Of a stretch of DNA of 64,000 nt, positions 8,070 to 14,510 are shown piece after piece. The DNA is from an uncultured Bacteroidales bacterium (GTDB lineage Bacteria > Bacteroidota > Bacteroidia > Bacteroidales > UBA932): positions 62,001 to 126,000 of the forward strand of contig ONJB01000001.1 of NCBI GenBank assembly GCA_900318015.1, given 5' to 3'. The notes below the pieces were generated by a model. That model was not told where the DNA came from and ran no database searches. It saw only the letters and a list, made by a program, of their open reading frames with translations. Position numbers and translations under genes: made by a program. How positions within the stretch are numbered: the stretch's first letter is position 1; each line of letters begins with the position of its first letter.

Positions 8070-8660
8070 TTATCGTTTTTCCGTATCGTCCGCCGCCTCC
8101 CTGCGCAGGAAGGTCCTGCGGATCTTGGCGAGACACTTGTCGAGATAGGCGTCCGTACGCGGGTTGACGAACTCCGGCAGGCATCCGTCGATCTCCGGGA
8201 CGGCCTCCATGGTGACGGGGTAGACGCCCCACATGTCGAGCTTCGCCACGTCCTTGCGGAGGCGCTCCGCCACGAGCTCGCGCATCCTCCCCGGAGGAAG
8301 GGAGACGAACCCCTTCGGGAAGGCGCTATTCGCATACATGAGCACAACGTCCCCGGGATAGAACGCGTCGCCGTCCTCGGGCGGGCAGAGGTCCTCCTCG
8401 GGGACGGATGAGACCTCGCGCCTCCGTCCCGACGGGACGACGGCGACCACCCTCACCGGCGAGCCGATGAACGGCAGCGTGCCCGCGAACGCCAGCTTGA
8501 TGATCTTCTCGTAGCCGGGAAACTGGATCCTGTCCGCACGGTTCCCGTAATCCAGGACCAGGAAATTGAAACAGGCCCCCTCCTCGTAGGAGACGGAGCC
8601 CGGGAGGAGCCCGGCGACCCCTTCCTTGAAACGCGCAACGGCTTCTGAACCTATTGCCAT
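8070..8660 (-). CDS. Hypothetical protein (196 aa)
   Basis: Start set at the ATG at 8660 (MAIGSEAVARFKEGVAGLLPG). Codons further upstream are less protein-like and overlap promoter sequence. The protein is soluble and mixed alpha/beta, with an acidic centre (SVPEEDLCPPEDGDAFYPGDVVLMYANSAFPKG) and a charged C-terminus. Family not recognised. It is the first gene of a two-gene minus-strand operon whose upstream region carries the 22-bp motif also found before the tra and fimbrial operons, so it may be under the same control; that is inference. Confidence 0.6.
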   Translation of the reverse strand: MAIGSEAVARFKEGVAGLLPGSVSYEEGACFNFLVLDYGNRADRIQFPGYEKIIKLAFAGTLPFIGSPVRVVAVVPSGRRREVSSVPEEDLCPPEDGDAFYPGDVVLMYANSAFPKGFVSLPPGRMRELVAERLRKDVAKLDMWGVYPVTMEAVPEIDGCLPEFVNPRTDAYLDKCLAKIRRTFLRREAADDTEKR

Positions 8661-8766
8661 ATCCGATTGAATTTCTGTGCCGGGACAAGTCCCGCACCAC
8701 ATTCCCTCCGCGCGGCCACTTCTCAGAGCGCCGGCCGCAAAACCCTCAAAAGAAATTTTTCCAAGC

Positions 8767-8797
8767 GAAAGATAAGGCATTTCCGATTCACGGACAA
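8767..8797 (-). promoter_or_regulatory. Putative promoter for the gene at 8660
   Basis: Read on the minus strand: TTG (8797-8795), 20 bases, then TATCTTTC (8774-8767), one mismatch from TAnnTTTG. A second, perfect box, TATCTTTG, lies further upstream on the same strand at 8855-8848, but with only a T-rich -33. Either could serve the operon. The 22-bp shared motif at 8800-8821 touches the upstream edge of this promoter. Confidence 0.45.
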
Positions 8798-8799
8798 GT

Positions 8800-8821
8800 A
8801 ATTATACAGAACGGACTGACA
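8800..8821 (-). promoter_or_regulatory. Shared 22-bp motif, copy 1
   Basis: On the plus strand it reads AATTATACAGAACGG then ACTGACA. It differs at two or three positions from the copies at 35642-35663 (upstream of tra) and 54833-54854 (upstream of the fimbrial operon). All three lie upstream of minus-strand operons in the same orientation. Candidate operator or activator site; the binding protein is unknown. Confidence 0.45.
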
Positions 8822-8910
8822 AAGGGCGTCCGTCCCGGAAGATATGGCAAAGATAGCCAAAAAAACCGCCAAATAAAAGGAATTCACGCACGTTTCAAGA
8901 GTTTTTCCGC

Positions 8911-8941
8911 TTGATTCACAGCGTCAAAAGCGCTATCTTTG
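8911..8941 (+). promoter_or_regulatory. Promoter for the HU-like gene
   Basis: TTG at 8911-8913, 20-base spacer, TATCTTTG at 8934-8941. Good Bacteroidetes match. The leader to the ATG at 9001 would be about 50 bases. Confidence 0.65.
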
Positions 8942-9000
8942 CAACCAGGAAAGCAAGAAATCAAGAACGCATCACTCAAAGGCACATAAAATCTGGTAAA

Positions 9001-9273
9001 ATGACAAAGAAAGAACTCGTAAAGAAAATTTCGGCGGCCACCGGCTACGACCAGAAGGCCGCGATGAAGGCGATGAACATCGCGATATCGGAGATCCGGT
9101 CCTGCGTGGAGCGGGGCGAGAGCGTGTACCTGCGCGGCTTCGGGACGTTCGAGCTCAAGCACAGGGCCGCCAAGCGCGCCAGGGACATCAAGGGAAGGCG
9201 CACGATCGTCGTCCCCGAGCACGAGGTCCCGACCTTCCGCCCCTGCGCGGACTTCAAGGAAGCGGTCCGCTGA
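9001..9273 (+). CDS. HU/IHF-family DNA-binding protein
   Basis: 90 aa, the usual length for the family. It starts MTKKELVKKISAATGYDQKAA, has the central RGFGTFELKHRAAKRARD signature of the HU beta-arm, and ends in the PTFRPCADFKEAV segment typical of the C-terminal helix. It would bind and bend DNA as a dimer. Plasmid copies commonly act as nucleoid proteins or assist replication and recombination. The ATG at 9001 is chosen because the HU N-terminus begins exactly there and a promoter box sits 60 bases upstream. It is monocistronic, followed by a GC hairpin. The family assignment is clear; the specific function on this element is unknown. Confidence 0.9.
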   Translation: MTKKELVKKISAATGYDQKAAMKAMNIAISEIRSCVERGESVYLRGFGTFELKHRAAKRARDIKGRRTIVVPEHEVPTFRPCADFKEAVR

Positions 9274-9296
9274 CGCCGCCCCTTCCCCCTCCCCCA

Positions 9297-9321
9297 GGGC
9301 GGTCCGACAACCGGGCCGCCC
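9297..9321 (+). terminator. GC-rich hairpin after the HU-like gene
   Basis: GGGCGGTCC ... GGGCCGCCC with a short loop, followed by TTCTTCC. It lies 24 bases past the HU stop codon. Confidence 0.5.
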
Positions 9322-9595
9322 TTCTTCCTCCCCTCCATCTTCAAATATGGCACATTTTTGAAAGAGTGCAAGAGCACATACCTCCTGGCCCTCCCGCACT
9401 TTCTGCATACCTTGAAAAGACTGCAAACCCACTTGAAGTAAAACTTCAAGTAAAGTCGGCCCGCCTCTCTCCTCCCCTTCCCGGGGGCAAAAAGCACGTC
9501 CGAAAGAATCCCTTTCAGAATCCTTCCGGACATCCTTTTTCAGACAACAAGACAGACTGAAAACCGACGGCGGCGGGAAGTCAGTCTGACAACCA
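9322..9595. other. Intergenic region with a 9-bp palindrome
   Basis: No gene was seen between 9274 and 9595. It contains a perfect inverted repeat, ACTTGAAGT-AAA-ACTTCAAGT, at 9431-9451, which resembles an operator. A weaker hairpin, TTTTCAG ... CTGAAAA, lies at about 9538-9561 and may terminate the convergent minus-strand gene ending at 9596. Confidence 0.4.
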
Positions 9596-10234
9596 TCACT
9601 CTGACTCCCTCAGAGAGAGGCAGAGCTCCCTCACCCAACCCGGCGCCAGGAGGACGTCATGAAAGAAATCGGAGTCCGGGACCTCCCGCAGGACCTCACG
9701 CACGACCCCGGTCTCGAACTCCTTCACGTTGGGGGAGCCGAGAAAGCGCAGCCCCTCAACGAGGTTCCTGAAACGCTCGCTGCGGAAATCGAACACCTTG
9801 ACGGACTTCCGACGGAGGAACTCGATCCTGCGGCCGTTCTGCAGGTTGAAGACCTGCTCGGACCCGTCGGAGACGAACCGCAGGGGATAGTTCTGGAAGG
9901 CTATCAGACCGGAGAGGTACGCAGCCTGCTCCCCGCAGGGGGCGATCCTGACGCGCCACCGCGCGGCCAGGGCCTCAGCCACGGCGAGGTCGTCCGGCGT
10001 GACGACCTTGCCGTGGGGATCCAGACGGGGATAGCAGAAGATCCCCCGCCCCAGGCGGATGATGCTGACTCCGTCCGAGCAGAGCTCGGAAAGGGCCCAG
10101 CGGACTGACTCGGGCCTGTGGCCGTCCAGGCTGAAATCGTCAGCGAAGAAGATGCTCCCACGGGGAAAGCGGTCAACTATCAGACCGAAAAGGAGAGCAG
10201 GAAATGGGGACGAGGGAGAGAAGGAGGAGGACAT
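9596..10234 (-). CDS. DUF6088 / AbiEi-like antitoxin-type protein
   Basis: 212 aa from the ATG at 10234 (MSSSFSPSSPFPALLFGLIVDRFPRG). That start is set by the promoter box at 10261-10268 just upstream; longer readings run through the promoter. The N-terminal winged-helix style (SVRWALSELCSDGVSIIRLGRGIFCYPRL) and the following VRIAPCGEQAAYLSGL ... LRFVSDGSEQVFNLQNGRRIEFLRRKSVKVF match my recollection of DUF6088, relatives of the AbiEi antitoxins of type IV toxin-antitoxin systems. These bind DNA and repress their operon. No AbiEii-type nucleotidyltransferase partner is visible next to it, so it may be an orphan regulator. It lies downstream of repB on the same strand with its own promoter. Confidence 0.65.
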   Translation of the reverse strand: MSSSFSPSSPFPALLFGLIVDRFPRGSIFFADDFSLDGHRPESVRWALSELCSDGVSIIRLGRGIFCYPRLDPHGKVVTPDDLAVAEALAARWRVRIAPCGEQAAYLSGLIAFQNYPLRFVSDGSEQVFNLQNGRRIEFLRRKSVKVFDFRSERFRNLVEGLRFLGSPNVKEFETGVVREVLREVPDSDFFHDVLLAPGWVRELCLSLRESE

Positions 10235-10260
10235 GGATGAAAGGGCGTTGGTTACACCTG

Positions 10261-10291
10261 CAAATATGGGCCTTTTATGAAGATAAAGCAA
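10261..10291 (-). promoter_or_regulatory. Promoter for the DUF6088-type gene
   Basis: Minus strand: TTG at 10291-10289, 20 bases, then CATATTTG at 10268-10261, one mismatch from TAnnTTTG. The predicted start near 10253 supports translation from 10234. Confidence 0.55.
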
Positions 10292-10462
10292 GAAAAAGGG
10301 AGGAAATCCGACAAAACCCTTCGGAAGAAACCGGGAGGGGCAGCGGAATCCGCCGGTCCCGGAACGGTCCCGGGGTAATCCGCGTCCCTCCCAGGAAACA
10401 TCCACGCAGAGGTTTCTTCCGAAGGTTGAGGTGAAGGGCCCATGCAGGAAAGAGGCCGTGGA

Positions 10463-11650
10463 CTACTCCTCCCCGGGAAGGGCGAAGCCGCCGGCGACCT
10501 TTCGGACGCCGAACTCCTCCTTCAGCTTCCTCTCGATGGAGCCGATGACATAGCCCGGCGGATTCGTGGCGCGGAGCGCCTTCGGGGCCACGTCGTAGAG
10601 GAACGCCTGCACGTCCATCCCGGCCTTCTTCGCGGTCACGAAGACCATCAGGTTGTTCCGGAGGCCCTGGACGGTGAACTCGAACTTGTTCAGCAGGAGG
10701 TCGTACAGCTCGCGCCCAAGCACCATCAAGGGAGAATCCACGGCGCCGACCACCTGGCCGACGGTCATGTTCACCACCCTGCGTACCGGGAAGAACGTGA
10801 CGGAGGTGATCTCCTTCCGCCCACGCCTGCCCTTGTTCGCCTCGTCGGAGGCGCTACAGTTGGTCACGTAGTCGAAGCTCCAGGGGGCCTTCTCATCCAG
10901 CTCCTCCTTCGCCTCCACGATCGTGCGCTTGATGAAGTCAGATGTCTTCTTGTACAGGTCCTCCATCCCCCACATCCTCCGCAGGTCGGCGATCGAGTAG
11001 GTCACGGGACTCGACTGGTTGGACACCAAGCGGAACATCCTCGCGGAACAGGTCTTCGAGAGCATCATGGCTGCCGTAAGATCGAAGCGCCGGAAGCCCT
11101 TACTAAAATTCAAAATTTCGCGCCACGTGTTCGCGTTCACGTTGACGACCGCCACGCCCGGCTTCACGTTCACCTGGCAGTCGTTCAGAATCTGGTGTCC
11201 GATGAACTCGAACTGGAGTTCGCCGTCCTCGTCGTAGACGGGCTGGCCGTTCTTCATCTTGGGCGTCTCCACGAAATACGGCCGGGACATGAGCTCCATG
11301 ATGGCGTTCCGCGCCTGGACGTAGTTCGTGTTCCCCGGACCCAGGAGGTTCCGGATCGGGATCTCCACCTCGGCGTCACCGAGGGGGCCAATGGAGACCT
11401 GGCCGATATCGTAGCCGTCGCGGAAACGGAGCCCCTGCACCTGGCGCTGGGCGATCTCCACCAGACGGAAGAGCAGGCGCTCGGAATAGATCGAGAGGTT
11501 CCTCCGGCTCGTCGAGAAGATGTACGACTCAACGACCTCCCTCGGCTTCACGACGTTGAGGCCCTCTGCGGGCGCCGGCAGGGACGACCCTCCGGAACGC
11601 TTCGTACGGGGTTTTGCAGGGCCCCCGGAGCCCGTTTTCTCCTGTGACAT
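10463..11650 (-). CDS. repB: RepB-like replication initiator (Rep_3 superfamily)
   Basis: 395 aa. After a disordered basic N-terminus (about 1-45) comes the two-winged-helix Rep_3 pattern. The first unit begins near KPREVVESYIFSTSRRNLSIYSERLLFRLVEIAQ. The second has AMMLSKTCSARMFRLVSNQ ... SIADLRRMWGMEDLYKKTSDFIKRTIVEAKEEL, the classic segment in which the helix recognises iterons. It would bind the 16-bp direct repeats immediately upstream (11652-11771), melt the origin and recruit the host DnaB. The 395-aa length is typical of Bacteroidetes plasmid RepB proteins, a little longer than many Rep_3 members. The start at 11650 abuts the first iteron. A good Bacteroidetes promoter is found only at 12078-12108, so the iterons would lie inside the transcribed leader. 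It likely autoregulates. Confidence 0.88.
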   Translation of the reverse strand: MSQEKTGSGGPAKPRTKRSGGSSLPAPAEGLNVVKPREVVESYIFSTSRRNLSIYSERLLFRLVEIAQRQVQGLRFRDGYDIGQVSIGPLGDAEVEIPIRNLLGPGNTNYVQARNAIMELMSRPYFVETPKMKNGQPVYDEDGELQFEFIGHQILNDCQVNVKPGVAVVNVNANTWREILNFSKGFRRFDLTAAMMLSKTCSARMFRLVSNQSSPVTYSIADLRRMWGMEDLYKKTSDFIKRTIVEAKEELDEKAPWSFDYVTNCSASDEANKGRRGRKEITSVTFFPVRRVVNMTVGQVVGAVDSPLMVLGRELYDLLLNKFEFTVQGLRNNLMVFVTAKKAGMDVQAFLYDVAPKALRATNPPGYVIGSIERKLKEEFGVRKVAGGFALPGEE

Positions 11651-11651
11651 T

Positions 11652-11771
11652 TATTGTAGCTGTCGCTTTTTATTGCAGTTGTCGCAAAATTGCCTCCGGT
11701 TATTGCAGATGTCGCAAAATTCCGCCCCGGGTCTTATTGCCGTTGTCGCCAATTTCATCTATACTGTCGCT
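11652..11771 (+). repeat. Iterons, probable replication origin
   Basis: Four 16-bp direct repeats of consensus TTATTGYMGNTGTCGC lie at 11652-11667, 11671-11686, 11701-11716 and 11735-11750. A degenerate fifth (TATACTGTCGC) ends at 11771. Starts are 19, 30 and 34 bases apart. They sit directly upstream of repB, the usual place for origin iterons of Rep_3 plasmids. Further TGTCGC cores occur near 12262 and 12280, and inverted near 12200. Confidence 0.8.
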
Positions 11772-12232
11772 TTTTTCCAAACGGAAACCGCTGTAACGAA
11801 CTGCAGGACAAGCCGTTGCAAAGACCTCGGAAAATTCCGTTAGGACATTAAGACGCAATGTCTTAAGAGATAAGACATGCAGCAGGGAGTAGGGACGAGA
11901 TGAAAAACGACGCAAAAAAGACAAAAGGGATGACCGGACCGGCCCCCAGGCGGGACGGAACAAGAGCCCGCAGCGGCGAATGAGCTGCGCCCCGCAGGGC
12001 CCCTCCCCCGTTGCGCGGCCCCCCTCCCCGCGGAAAGCCATGAAACCCAGTATGGAAAGCCGTACCATATCCGAAGGCAAAGATACAAAAAGAGACTAAA
12101 AAAACAAATGAATTATTCAAAAACTCACATTTATTTTGTCTCTTAATTAAAGGCCGCCGTACCGAACAATCCCTGCAGGTGGGAAACCCGAAACCCTTGA
12201 GCGACAAGCACCTGGACACCCCGAAAACAATA
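11772..12232. other. repB leader and upstream region
   Basis: No gene was seen. It contains a palindrome, TTAAGAC-GCAAT-GTCTTAA, near 11848-11866, followed by a related AAGACATG. These may be Rep operator half-sites. A GC-rich block at about 11930-12050 follows, then the repB promoter. Confidence 0.4.
12078..12108 (-). promoter_or_regulatory. repB: Promoter reading towards repB
   Basis: Minus strand: TTTG at 12108-12105, 19 bases, TATCTTTG at 12085-12078. A perfect Bacteroidetes match. The leader to the repB ATG would be about 420 bases and would include the iterons. Confidence 0.6.
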
Positions 12233-12258
12233 ACCCGACGGTATAAATGCCGCCGGGT
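12233..12258 (-). terminator. Terminator of the parA-parB operon
   Basis: Arms ACCCGACGG and CCGCCGGGT with an 8-base loop (one wobble pair). On the minus strand the hairpin is followed by TTATTGTTTT. It is 32 bases past the stop of the ParB-like gene. Confidence 0.55.
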
Positions 12259-12289
12259 CATGTGTCGCACATTTTTTTTGTCGCTAAAA

Positions 12290-12676
12290 CTACTCCCTAC
12301 CGTACTTCACCAGGAGATCGTGCAGCGCCTCCTTGATAAGATCGGTCACGGAGGAACGGTACAGCTCGACCTTCAGGATCTCGAGCTTCGCCTTCAGGTC
12401 CCTCTCGATGAGGAAGTTCATAGGGCACACTTCCTTCTTCTCCGACTTCGGACGGCCGGGACGCCGTGCCGGCTCCTCGGGCGCGGGAGCCACGGAAAGC
12501 TGCTCCGCAACCGCCCCGGCGGCGGCCGGCGCCTCATCCTCCCCCTCCGCCTTCCTCTGCCGCTCCTCGAACGACGTCGAGCGCTCGCCGCCCAGCGGCT
12601 TCGCTATCGTCACTCCCCTGCCCCCTTCGCCGAACTGCTTCTCCAGGAACGAATCAAACTGGTCCTTCTTTGCCAT
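12290..12676 (-). CDS. ParB-like centromere-binding protein (ribbon-helix-helix)
   Basis: 128 aa. The N-terminal half is disordered and charged, starting MAKKDQFDSFLEKQFGEGG, and is rich in Ala, Pro and Glu. The C-terminal 45 residues (VCPMNFLIERDLKAKLEILKVELYRSSVTDLIKEALHDLL) show a beta strand followed by two helices, the ribbon-helix-helix arrangement used by small plasmid partition proteins. It follows parA by 67 bases and ends before a terminator. In type Ib-like partition systems such a protein binds the centromere and stimulates the ParA ATPase through its flexible N-terminus. The repeated TCTACA motif around parA is a plausible target. The sequence is not recognised as a specific named family. 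Confidence 0.75.
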   Translation of the reverse strand: MAKKDQFDSFLEKQFGEGGRGVTIAKPLGGERSTSFEERQRKAEGEDEAPAAAGAVAEQLSVAPAPEEPARRPGRPKSEKKEVCPMNFLIERDLKAKLEILKVELYRSSVTDLIKEALHDLLVKYGRE

Positions 12677-12743
12677 AATCCACTATTTTTATATATATAA
12701 AAACTACATTAAATCCACATAGTATCTACAGATGTAGACGGAA

Positions 12744-13559
12744 TCAGGCCTCGGGTGCGAAGTCGCTCTCGATGCGCATGAGAAGCTCCTCGGAGACCGC
12801 CATGTACTCGGCGGCCACCTTGCCGTCCGGGTCCATGTCGTAGACGGACTCGTTGGCGGAGAGGGCCCGATTGACCATCGTGGACTTCCGGATGTAGGGC
12901 TGCACCACGTAGGGGCCGTAGGTGCGCTGGACGACGGCGAGGTATCCCCTGTTCACCTTGTCGCGCTCCAGGCGGGTCACGACGACGCCCAGCAGCTTGA
13001 GGTTCGGGTTCATCCTCGGGTTCGTCACTACCTTGTTGTGGAGGTTCATGATCATCTCCAGCCCCTTGACGGACTTGCCGCTGAGGTCGGTCACGAGGAC
13101 CAGATAGTCCGCCGCGATCAGGGCGTTGGTGGTGAGCGTCTGGATGGCCGGAGGGCAGTCCAGGAGGATGTAGTCGTAGCTGTCCCGCACCTTCGCGAGC
13201 ATGTCCAGCAGGATCACCTCGCGGAAGTCCGCGCGGGCCGTGTCCTGGTCGAAATTCGCCAGGTCGAGGCTCGAGGGCACGAAATCGACGTTGTCGTAGC
13301 CCTCGGCGTGGTGGATAGGGAGCCCCAGGCCGTCCTTGACGTACGGTCCCTCGATAAAGGCATCCTCCAGCGTGCGCTCCCAGACCTCCTCGTCGGTCGG
13401 GTCGACCTTCGAGAGCATAGCGGTCAGGTTCGCCTGGGAGTCCAGGTCGATGAAGAGCACGCGCTTCCCGAGCTTCGCCCAGGCGATGCCGACGGAATGG
13501 GTGGTGACGGTCTTCCCCACCCCACCCTTGTTGTTCATGAACGTGACTATCTTCGCCAT
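12744..13559 (-). CDS. parA: ParA-family partition ATPase
   Basis: 271 aa from the ATG at 13559 (MAKIVTFMNNKGGVGKTVTT). This start places the deviant Walker A (KGGVGKT, residues 11-17) at its usual distance from the N-terminus. Further motifs are VLFIDLDSQANLT (Walker A'), YDYILLDCPPAIQTLT (Walker B) and YLVLVTDLSGKSVKGLE. It has no N-terminal HTH, like small plasmid ParA proteins of type Ib. It would hydrolyse ATP on the nucleoid and move plasmid copies with the RHH protein encoded just downstream. Length is normal. The promoter at 13575-13605 lies directly upstream. Confidence 0.92.
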   Translation of the reverse strand: MAKIVTFMNNKGGVGKTVTTHSVGIAWAKLGKRVLFIDLDSQANLTAMLSKVDPTDEEVWERTLEDAFIEGPYVKDGLGLPIHHAEGYDNVDFVPSSLDLANFDQDTARADFREVILLDMLAKVRDSYDYILLDCPPAIQTLTTNALIAADYLVLVTDLSGKSVKGLEMIMNLHNKVVTNPRMNPNLKLLGVVVTRLERDKVNRGYLAVVQRTYGPYVVQPYIRKSTMVNRALSANESVYDMDPDGKVAAEYMAVSEELLMRIESDFAPEA

Positions 13560-13574
13560 ATCGGAATGTTTTCG

Positions 13575-13605
13575 CAAATATATGTAGAAATAATGACAAA
13601 AACAA
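13575..13605 (-). promoter_or_regulatory. parA: parA promoter
   Basis: Minus strand: TTG at 13605-13603, 20 bases, TATATTTG at 13582-13575. A TGTAGA motif (13583-13588) touches the -7 box, which would let a centromere-binding protein repress the operon. Confidence 0.55.
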
Positions 13606-14160
13606 TATATGTGTATTTCCTAATTATATCTACATATAAATAAATAATGTCCAAATACGGATAATATCCATATAAAGCCATTATCACAACTACATAAAAA
13701 CATATAAACATATCTTTATATAATTATATGTAGATATAAACATATAATGAGCGAAACCCAATCCAGCACTCCCCCGCCACGCTCCTTCGCACATGCCGGC
13801 GACACTCCCACACCCTCTCTCTCCCCTATTTTCAATGTGTTTTTTATCTTTATATCTACATATATATAAATAAACAACATATAAATTTCCAATACTTATA
13901 ATATATTGTTTTAATCTATATCTATTTATATCTTTATATAAATATAGAAAACCAGAAGGAGAGACGGACGCAGCGGCCGTCGCGACGGGGAAGGGGAGTC
14001 CCGAAACCGGGAAGCGCGCTCCAGGAGGACCGACGAACGGACGGCGAGGGAGGGGAGAGCAGCCAGGAAAGACGGAAAACCACCCGAACATCCCTCCGAC
14101 AGCAAAGAATCTCCATCCCTTCCAAGGGGATGTCCAAGGATACGGTCGTCACGCAGAGAA
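13606..14160. other. AT-rich non-coding region upstream of parA
   Basis: No credible gene was seen. Two very AT-rich blocks (13610-13750 and 13840-13950), made of TATATA-type short repeats, flank a GC-rich stretch. The blocks could be part of the centromere or of an origin unwinding region. The GC-rich part at 13950-14140 shows no conserved feature that I can name. Confidence 0.4.
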
Positions 14161-14188
14161 GCTTTACAAAAGGACTATTTTGTAAAGC
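14161..14188. repeat. 28-bp perfect palindrome, 11-6-11, candidate recombination core site
   Basis: GCTTTACAAAA (14161-14171), GGACTA (14172-14177), TTTTGTAAAGC (14178-14188). Perfect 11-bp arms and a 6-bp centre are the exact geometry of Xer/dif-type crossover sites. It lies 320 bases upstream of a complete tyrosine recombinase gene. Confidence 0.55.
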
Positions 14189-14251
14189 GTTTCCGAAAAA
14201 CGGCATTGTATGCCTCCAAAACGCGTTTTCTGCCGAATTTCCGAAATTCTC

Positions 14252-14282
14252 TTGACGCGCACTGCTATAATTGCTATATTTG
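14252..14282 (+). promoter_or_regulatory. Promoter for the recombinase operon
   Basis: TTG at 14252-14254, 20-base spacer, TATATTTG at 14275-14282. Leader to the ATG at 14304 is about 15-20 bases. Confidence 0.6.
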
Positions 14283-14303
14283 CTACATCAAGAAACAGGG
14301 ACC

Positions 14304-14510
14304 ATGCCGAAGAAGTTCACACCAGTCAACCTGCCCGTCGGGACCGTCGACAAGATCAGGAGACTCAAGATAGCCTACTCGTTCTCGAGCGGGAAGAGCC
14401 CCTCGTACGCCGAGATGTTCGACCTGCTGCTCGATTCCCTGGAGAAGACCAACCCGGGACTCTACAACACCTTCCTCAACATAAAGGCCACGTCCATCGA
14501 CCAGCTGTGA
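14304..14510 (+). CDS. Small RHH-like protein upstream of the recombinase
   Basis: 68 aa, MPKKFTPVNLPVGTVDKIRRL onwards. A basic beta-strand-like N-terminus, then two helices (KIRRLKIAYSFS and YAEMFDLLLDSLEKT), resembles a ribbon-helix-helix DNA-binding fold, though the match is only by pattern. The stop overlaps the GTG start of the recombinase in a GTGA arrangement, so the two are translationally coupled and likely act together, for example as an accessory or excisionase-like factor or as a repressor. The ATG at 14304 follows the promoter box by about 20 bases. Confidence 0.65.
   Translation: MPKKFTPVNLPVGTVDKIRRLKIAYSFSSGKSPSYAEMFDLLLDSLEKTNPGLYNTFLNIKATSIDQL

Larger units (their letters stand above)
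12723..13864. repeat. TCTACA/TGTAGA repeats around parA, candidate centromere
   Basis: TCTACA or its complement occurs as an inverted pair, TCTACA-GA-TGTAGA, at 12725-12738. It occurs singly at 13583-13588, and inside 14-base elements TATATCTACATATA at 13625-13638 and 13851-13864, and TATATGTAGATATA at 13725-13738. The copies at 13625 and 13725 are exactly 100 bases apart. Distribution on both sides of parA fits a parS-like site with an additional operator role. Confidence 0.5.

Noticed and set aside
12709..13605. 298-codon frame overlapping parA on the same strand
   Set aside because: Low-complexity Arg/Gly/His/Pro sequence; parA in the other frame has all ATPase motifs.
12723..13864. CRISPR array
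   Set aside because: The repeats are short, unevenly spaced and AT-rich, with no uniform repeat-spacer structure and no cas genes.
13690..14206. Minus-strand small ORFs in the AT-rich region upstream of parA
   Set aside because: Sequences are irregular, span AT-rich repeats and have no start context or conserved features.
14210..14506. N-terminal extension of the recombinase frame
   Set aside because: It overlaps the promoter and the small RHH-like gene and has shadow-like composition; the GTG at 14507 in a GTGA overlap is the better start.
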